From the NCBI GenBank assembly GCA_002423305.1, contig DIVI01000121.1, positions 1 through 9,329 on the forward strand: a DNA stretch of 9,329 bases, written 5' to 3'. Shown one piece after another: positions 5,475-9,329 of this stretch. Each line of letters starts with the position of its first letter. Positions within the stretch are counted from its first letter, which is position 1. This DNA comes from Methylococcus sp. UBA6136. GTDB lineage: Bacteria; Pseudomonadota; Gammaproteobacteria; Methylococcales; Methylococcaceae. Position numbers and translations under genes: made by a program. A model generated the notes under the pieces. It did not search any database, was not told where the DNA came from, and worked only from the letters and a program-made list of their open reading frames with translations.

Positions 5475-7442
5475 TCAACGTGGCCGAGTTCTGAAAAACC
5501 GCAGCGGCTGCTCTGCGACGTCGTTCAGGATGTGCCGTTTGATCTTGCCCATCACATGCATCTCACAGGGCTTACAGTCGAATAGCAGGGTCAGTTTCTC
5601 TTTGCCATTGATCAGCTGCAGCGGCTCGGCCTTGACCGTGCCCTGCACGCCCGTCACGCCCCTGGTTTGCTTGGGGCAGAGCGACAACGAGTAGCGCACG
5701 CAGTGCTTGGTGATCATCAGGCTGACTTCACCCAGCGACTCGTGGCTTTCGTAAGCGGCCTCGACTACCTTGACGCCGTGTTCCAGATAGAAGCGCTGGG
5801 CCTCGTCGTTGTAGACGTTGGCGAGATAGCTCAGGCTGTCCTCCGGGTAGATGGCCGGAGGTGCCAATGGTATGGCGCGAGGCAGGCGCGGGAACGCTTC
5901 GACGCGGGTTTGCTCTAGGGCGACGATACCGTCCCGGCGCAGGGCCTTCAGCATCGATGCGGGCCAGAAACCCGGACGATTCTGCTCCAGAGATTGCACC
6001 GTGATCGTCCTGGCCTCATACAAGGTATTGCCCAGTTTGCTCAGGGCCTCCCTGATCGCGGAATCGGCCCGAACCGGGTCGCGAGCAGCCTGGTGTTCTT
6101 GAGTATGCTCGACATAGGCTGTATGACCGTCCTCATCTTGAAGTTGCAAGGCCAGCCCGATCGGCGCTTCAATCAGTGTGAGGTCCACCGCGATCCGGCG
6201 CTCGGCGGTTCGGTCGCTTTCCATCAACCGCTCCCAGGCCATGTCCCGGCTTCGGGTCAGTTCGACCCCCTTGCGCAGATCCTTGAACGTGATCATGGGC
6301 GCATTGGGAAAGGCCCGCCAGCGTGATCCTCCCAGCGATTCGGCCACATTGACGCGAAAACCCTGCAAGGTCTTTTGCAAGTCGAAGTAGGTGACGGTGT
6401 CCCCGTTGTTGAGCGCGGTGACCCCATCGTGCAGCTCCAGATCGAAATGATCGGCGGCGGTTTTGGTCACATGGCCCAGCGGCAGTCCGGCATGCTGCGG
6501 CGTGTCGAAGGCGCCGATATCCTCCTGACGACCATGAACGAAATAATCGGTGCTGCCCCGGTTGTAGCTCCGCTCCGGATTCGGTTCGAAGAAAAGCTGT
6601 GTGGAGCCGCTGGAGCTCCGGCTCAGATCGCTCCGATCTTCCAATAATTGATCCAGCAAGCGACGGTAATGGCTGGTGATGTTCTTCACATAGGCGAGGT
6701 CCTTGTATCGTCCCTCGATCTTGAAACTGCGCACACCGGCGTCGACCAGTGCACGAAGATTGGCGCTCTGGTCGTTGTCCTTGATCGACAGGACATGTTT
6801 TTGGTGAGCGACCACGTGGCCATGACCGTCCAATACCTCGTAAGGCAGGCGGCAGGCTTGCGAGCAATCGCCTCGATTGGCACTGCGTCCGGTTTGCGCA
6901 TGACTGATGTAGCACTGGCCGCTATAGGCCACGCATAGCGCGCCATGAATGAAGTATTCCAGTACAGCACGATCCAATTGCCCGGCCACGGACTGGATCT
7001 GCTGCAGCGTCAACTCACGGGCGACCACGATCTGCGAAAAACCCACATCCTGAAGAAAGCGTGCCTTCTCCGGCGTGCGGATGTCGCATTGGGTGCTGGC
7101 ATGGAGTTGGATGGGCGGCAGGTCCAGCATCAGCAATCCCATGTCCTGAATGATCAGCGCGTCGGCACCAGCCTCGTAGACCTGCCAGGCCAGTTGCCGC
7201 GCCTGCTCCAGTTCGTCATCGCGAAGAATGGTGTTGAGCGTGACAAACACGCGGGCGTTGTAAGAGTGCGCGTGCCTGACCAGGCGTTCGATATCGGTCA
7301 GCTCGTTGATGGCGTTGTGCCGGGCGCCAAAACCGGGTCCGCCGATATAGATGGCATCGGCGCCATGATTGATGGCGGCGATACCGATATGGGCGGTTTT
7401 GGCTGGTGCCAGGAGTTCAAGATGTTGGTAGGAGGCGCTCAT
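5475..7442 (-). CDS. rlhA: 23S rRNA C2501 hydroxylase RlhA (peptidase U32 family)
   Basis: The product makes 5-hydroxycytidine at 2501 of 23S rRNA, in the peptidyl transferase loop; in E. coli this needs iron-sulfur cluster assembly and falls under iron limitation. It has 655 residues against 653 in E. coli, and the similarity runs end to end. That separates it from the shorter U32 relative TrhP (about 450 residues). The N-terminal barrel opens LELLAPAKT and includes YIGGPGFGARHN. Residues 162-180 match the U32 signature exactly (Glu162, Phe164, Cys170, Gly175, Cys177, Ser180), followed by Cys193 and Cys197. A second cysteine set, Cys581, Cys589, Cys623 and Cys626, lies in the C-terminal part. 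Both sets are candidate iron-sulfur ligands. It is probably last in the apaH operon. No Shine-Dalgarno precedes the ATG, which overlaps a TGA of an upstream frame. Confidence 0.95.
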   Translation of the reverse strand: MSASYQHLELLAPAKTAHIGIAAINHGADAIYIGGPGFGARHNAINELTDIERLVRHAHSYNARVFVTLNTILRDDELEQARQLAWQVYEAGADALIIQDMGLLMLDLPPIQLHASTQCDIRTPEKARFLQDVGFSQIVVARELTLQQIQSVAGQLDRAVLEYFIHGALCVAYSGQCYISHAQTGRSANRGDCSQACRLPYEVLDGHGHVVAHQKHVLSIKDNDQSANLRALVDAGVRSFKIEGRYKDLAYVKNITSHYRRLLDQLLEDRSDLSRSSSGSTQLFFEPNPERSYNRGSTDYFVHGRQEDIGAFDTPQHAGLPLGHVTKTAADHFDLELHDGVTALNNGDTVTYFDLQKTLQGFRVNVAESLGGSRWRAFPNAPMITFKDLRKGVELTRSRDMAWERLMESDRTAERRIAVDLTLIEAPIGLALQLQDEDGHTAYVEHTQEHQAARDPVRADSAIREALSKLGNTLYEARTITVQSLEQNRPGFWPASMLKALRRDGIVALEQTRVEAFPRLPRAIPLAPPAIYPEDSLSYLANVYNDEAQRFYLEHGVKVVEAAYESHESLGEVSLMITKHCVRYSLSLCPKQTRGVTGVQGTVKAEPLQLINGKEKLTLLFDCKPCEMHVMGKIKRHILNDVAEQPLRFFRTRPR

Positions 7443-7588
7443 GGATCAGTGGCTTGTGGTGAAGCAGATGGAGGTGCTGGGTTTTGCGGTGGGGGGTAGT
7501 TCACTTGATCCAGTCAGGAGAACGGCCATCCATAGTCGTAGCCAGGATTGCCTGTATCCGGATGGTTGTCGTGTTTGTAAGAGTTCAA
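7439..7588 (-). other. Candidate small reading frame interrupted by TGA, between ydiK and rlhA
   Basis: This minus-strand frame begins with TTG at 7586-7588, overlapping the ydiK stop as TTGA. It runs 24 codons (NSYKHDNHPDTGNPGYDYGW region), meets TGA at 7514-7516, and continues in the same frame for 24 more codons rich in proline (YPPPQNPAPPSASP). It ends in TGA at 7439-7441, overlapping the rlhA start as ATGA. The four-base overlaps at both ends and the absence of a Shine-Dalgarno before rlhA hint at translational coupling. Against it: third-position GC is about 60% in the first half but only about 33% in the second, and proline codons are expected opposite the G-rich tract at 7491-7496. 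It may be a decayed gene, a short peptide followed by a spacer, or chance. No homologue is recognised. Confidence 0.2.
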
Positions 7589-8613
7589 CCCTTCAGCCAC
7601 TCCCGCCAGGCCGAATGACCGATGGCGAGGACCACCGGGCCAACGAACAGGCCAAGAAATCCGAAACTGATCAGACCGCCAATAATGCCTAGCAGAACCA
7701 AAGCGAACGGAATGCGGGTGGCCTGACTGATCACGAGCGGGCGCACGAGGTTGTCTACCCAGCTGACGACCAGCGAGCCCCAAAGCAAGAGCGCCATGGC
7801 TCGCCAGGTTTCTCCCTGGGCAAACAACCAGAGGCAACAGAGTACCCAGACGGTGACGGCACCGAATGGAATGAGCGCCATGACGATCGTGGTGAGGGTC
7901 AGCAACGCGGGGCCCGGCATGTCGACGCCCCAATAGCCGATGCCGGCTACACCACCCTGGGCAATTGCGGTCAGGACGATGCCGTAAAGCACGGCCCTGG
8001 AAGTGTTGACAGCGATATCGAGGTAATTGTCGGCCCTTTCACCGATGGCTCGTTTGAAACCATGCCGTACCTCTGCGGTGAGCGTTTCGCCATCACGATA
8101 GAGAAAAAACATCAGAAACAGTGTCAGCACCCATTGTCCGGCGATCAGGCCGACATCGCCCGCGACCACCAGCAGGCGCCGAGACCATCCCCTGAGTCGC
8201 GGAATCAGTTGCTGTTTTGCCAGGTTGTTCAGATCGTCCCATTGGGTAATCCAGTGGCTGAGTTCATCGCCGATGACGGGGATGCGATTGAGCCGATCTT
8301 GCAGAGCCGAGCGTTGTTCCAGCCAGCCCGGCAGGTGCTGGATGAAATTGCTGAATTCGCGTTGCAGTACAGTGCTTAGCCCGATAAAGGGAACGATGAT
8401 CGCAATGCTCAGCAGCCCAATCATCAGGCTGGCCGCGAGCCCGCTGCGCCCGTTCAACGCGAATTTTGTTCGGCGATACAGCGGCCAACTGGCATAGGCC
8501 AGAATGATGGCCCACAGAATCGGCTCGAGCAGATGTCCCAGGATACGGTAAGCGAGTAGGGCCAGCCCGGCCAGAAACAAGAGCAGTGGCAGTTGCCGAT
8601 GAGATGGATTCAT
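7585..8613 (-). CDS. ydiK: AI-2E family membrane protein, YdiK-like
   Basis: This is an inner-membrane protein of the AI-2E transporter (PerM/YdiK/TqsA) family, 342 residues. Hydrophobic segments lie at about 8-24, 29-47, 58-80, 146-172, 209-228, 236-262, 270-287 and 300-334, with a polar stretch about 85-145 between the third and fourth. The C-terminal block has the family's conserved features: DNLVRPLVI (287-295) and the glycine-rich GIIGGLISFGFLGLFVGPVV (309-328). This block resembles E. coli YdiK more than PerM. The transported substrate is unproven: family members are proposed to export autoinducer-2 or act as ion antiporters. The ATG overlaps the apaH stop (ATGA), so the genes are probably translationally coupled, and no Shine-Dalgarno is evident. 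Family assignment is firm; the exact subfamily is less certain. Confidence 0.88.
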   Translation of the reverse strand: MNPSHRQLPLLLFLAGLALLAYRILGHLLEPILWAIILAYASWPLYRRTKFALNGRSGLAASLMIGLLSIAIIVPFIGLSTVLQREFSNFIQHLPGWLEQRSALQDRLNRIPVIGDELSHWITQWDDLNNLAKQQLIPRLRGWSRRLLVVAGDVGLIAGQWVLTLFLMFFLYRDGETLTAEVRHGFKRAIGERADNYLDIAVNTSRAVLYGIVLTAIAQGGVAGIGYWGVDMPGPALLTLTTIVMALIPFGAVTVWVLCCLWLFAQGETWRAMALLLWGSLVVSWVDNLVRPLVISQATRIPFALVLLGIIGGLISFGFLGLFVGPVVLAIGHSAWREWLKG

Positions 8614-9329
8614 GGGGCTGAAGGACGCTGGTAGTGACCTTGCAGATTGGCTACCGACGTGCGTTCGAGATCACCGTCGATGCGCAAGGCGGTCAGCTCG
8701 CCGCCCCACAGGCAACCGGTATCAAGGCAATAGGTGCCCTGGCTTATATGAAACCCCAAGGTTGACCAGTGTCCGAACAGGATTCTGGCGCCGGCACTGC
8801 GCCTGCCGGGTACCTCGAACCAGGGCAATAGGCCGGCGGGTTGGTTGCCAGGCTGGCCTTTTTGCTGGAATTCCAACTGCCCATCGGCCGTGCAATAACG
8901 AAGCCGGGTAAAACTGTTGGTGATGAAGCGTAAACGATCCCAATCGCCGAGGTGGTCGTCCCAGTGGGTCGGTTCGTTCCCGTACATGTGCCAGAGCATT
9001 TCTCGGTAGTCAGGGCTACGAAGCGCGGTTTCTGCCTCCTGGGCCAGTCCGGTGGCTTGCTCCATGTTCCACTGGGGAGGCAGTCCGGCATGAATCAGGT
9101 AAAATTCCCCGCCATGGTGGAGCAGGGGTCGATGGCGCAACCAGTGCAACAGTTCATCCCGATCCGGCGCTACCAGAATATCGCCGAAAGTATCGCGGTG
9201 TTTGGTGCGTGAAATGCCCTCGGCCACGGCAAGCAAATGCATATCATGATTTCCCAGCACGCTGACGGCAGACGTCCCAAGATTTCGGATAGTGCGGAGG
9301 GTCTCGAGAGATCGGGGGCCGCGGTTGAC
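8610..9329 (-). CDS. apaH: Diadenosine tetraphosphatase ApaH (5' end outside window)
   Basis: This enzyme symmetrically hydrolyses Ap4A to two ADP; in E. coli it also removes Np4-type caps from mRNA 5' ends. The visible 239 residues read in frame from the window edge. They start inside the second metal motif (VNRGPRSLETL, 9297-9329), then VLGNHDMHLLAV (GNHD at 9243-9254), IHAGLPPQW, and FGHWS, all signatures of the calcineurin-like metallophosphoesterase fold. A start at the GTG at 9258-9260 would cut off the metal motif and is not the true start; about 40 N-terminal residues, including GDxHG, lie beyond 9329. In E. coli apaH ends the surA-pdxA-rsmA-apaG-apaH operon. Here ydiK follows with a four-base overlap. 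The assignment is secure. Confidence 0.96.
   Translation of the reverse strand, partial: VNRGPRSLETLRTIRNLGTSAVSVLGNHDMHLLAVAEGISRTKHRDTFGDILVAPDRDELLHWLRHRPLLHHGGEFYLIHAGLPPQWNMEQATGLAQEAETALRSPDYREMLWHMYGNEPTHWDDHLGDWDRLRFITNSFTRLRYCTADGQLEFQQKGQPGNQPAGLLPWFEVPGRRSAGARILFGHWSTLGFHISQGTYCLDTGCLWGGELTALRIDGDLERTSVANLQGHYQRPSAP

Noticed and set aside
6169..6915. 248-residue minus-strand frame
   Set aside because: It overlaps rlhA in another frame; the translation is Arg/Ser/Gln-rich shadow sequence, while the rlhA frame matches a known family throughout.
8610..9260. ApaH starting at the GTG at 9258-9260
   Set aside because: The frame continues open to the window edge with the conserved VNRGP metal motif, so that GTG is an internal valine codon (VLGNHD).

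Overview
The window is a conserved chromosomal stretch from a gammaproteobacterium with moderately high GC. The evidence is an RNase E collinear with the Escherichia coli enzyme at its catalytic and zinc-ligand positions, the divergent rne/rluC pair, and an RlhA that resembles E. coli RlhA along its whole length. A non-enteric lineage seems more likely, because rluC is followed by a HAD hydrolase gene and a short SppA gene, an arrangement I recall from Pseudomonas. Genus cannot be told from the sequence alone. I see no insertion sequence, phage gene, tRNA, rRNA or CRISPR array.

Layout. Positions 1-1711 (minus strand) hold the catalytic half of rne and run off the left edge inside the predicted membrane-anchoring helix. 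Positions 1712-2216 are the rne/rluC divergent intergenic region. It has a good sigma70-type promoter for rne (-35 at 2181-2186, -10 at 2158-2163), which implies a leader of about 440 nt with several hairpins, one presenting the rne Shine-Dalgarno in its loop. It also has an extended -10 for rluC that places the transcript start on the A of the rluC start codon. Positions 2217-5418 (plus strand) are a tight operon: rluC, a HAD phosphatase gene, short-form sppA, and a Nudix ADP-ribose pyrophosphatase gene (nudF-like). Positions 5475-9329 (minus strand) are a convergent operon read as apaH (5' end off the right edge), a YdiK-like AI-2E family membrane protein gene, then rlhA. Between the last two lies a 141-nt gap with a small reading frame interrupted by TGA.

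Functional themes. Two genes modify the same functional core of 23S rRNA: RluC (pseudouridines including 2504 and 2580) and RlhA (5-hydroxycytidine 2501). RNase E, ApaH and the Nudix enzyme belong to RNA turnover and nucleotide housekeeping. SppA cleans up membrane peptides. No clearly new system is visible. The most unusual points are regulatory: the overlapping divergent promoters, the apparently leaderless rluC, the structured rne leader, and the interrupted small frame before rlhA.
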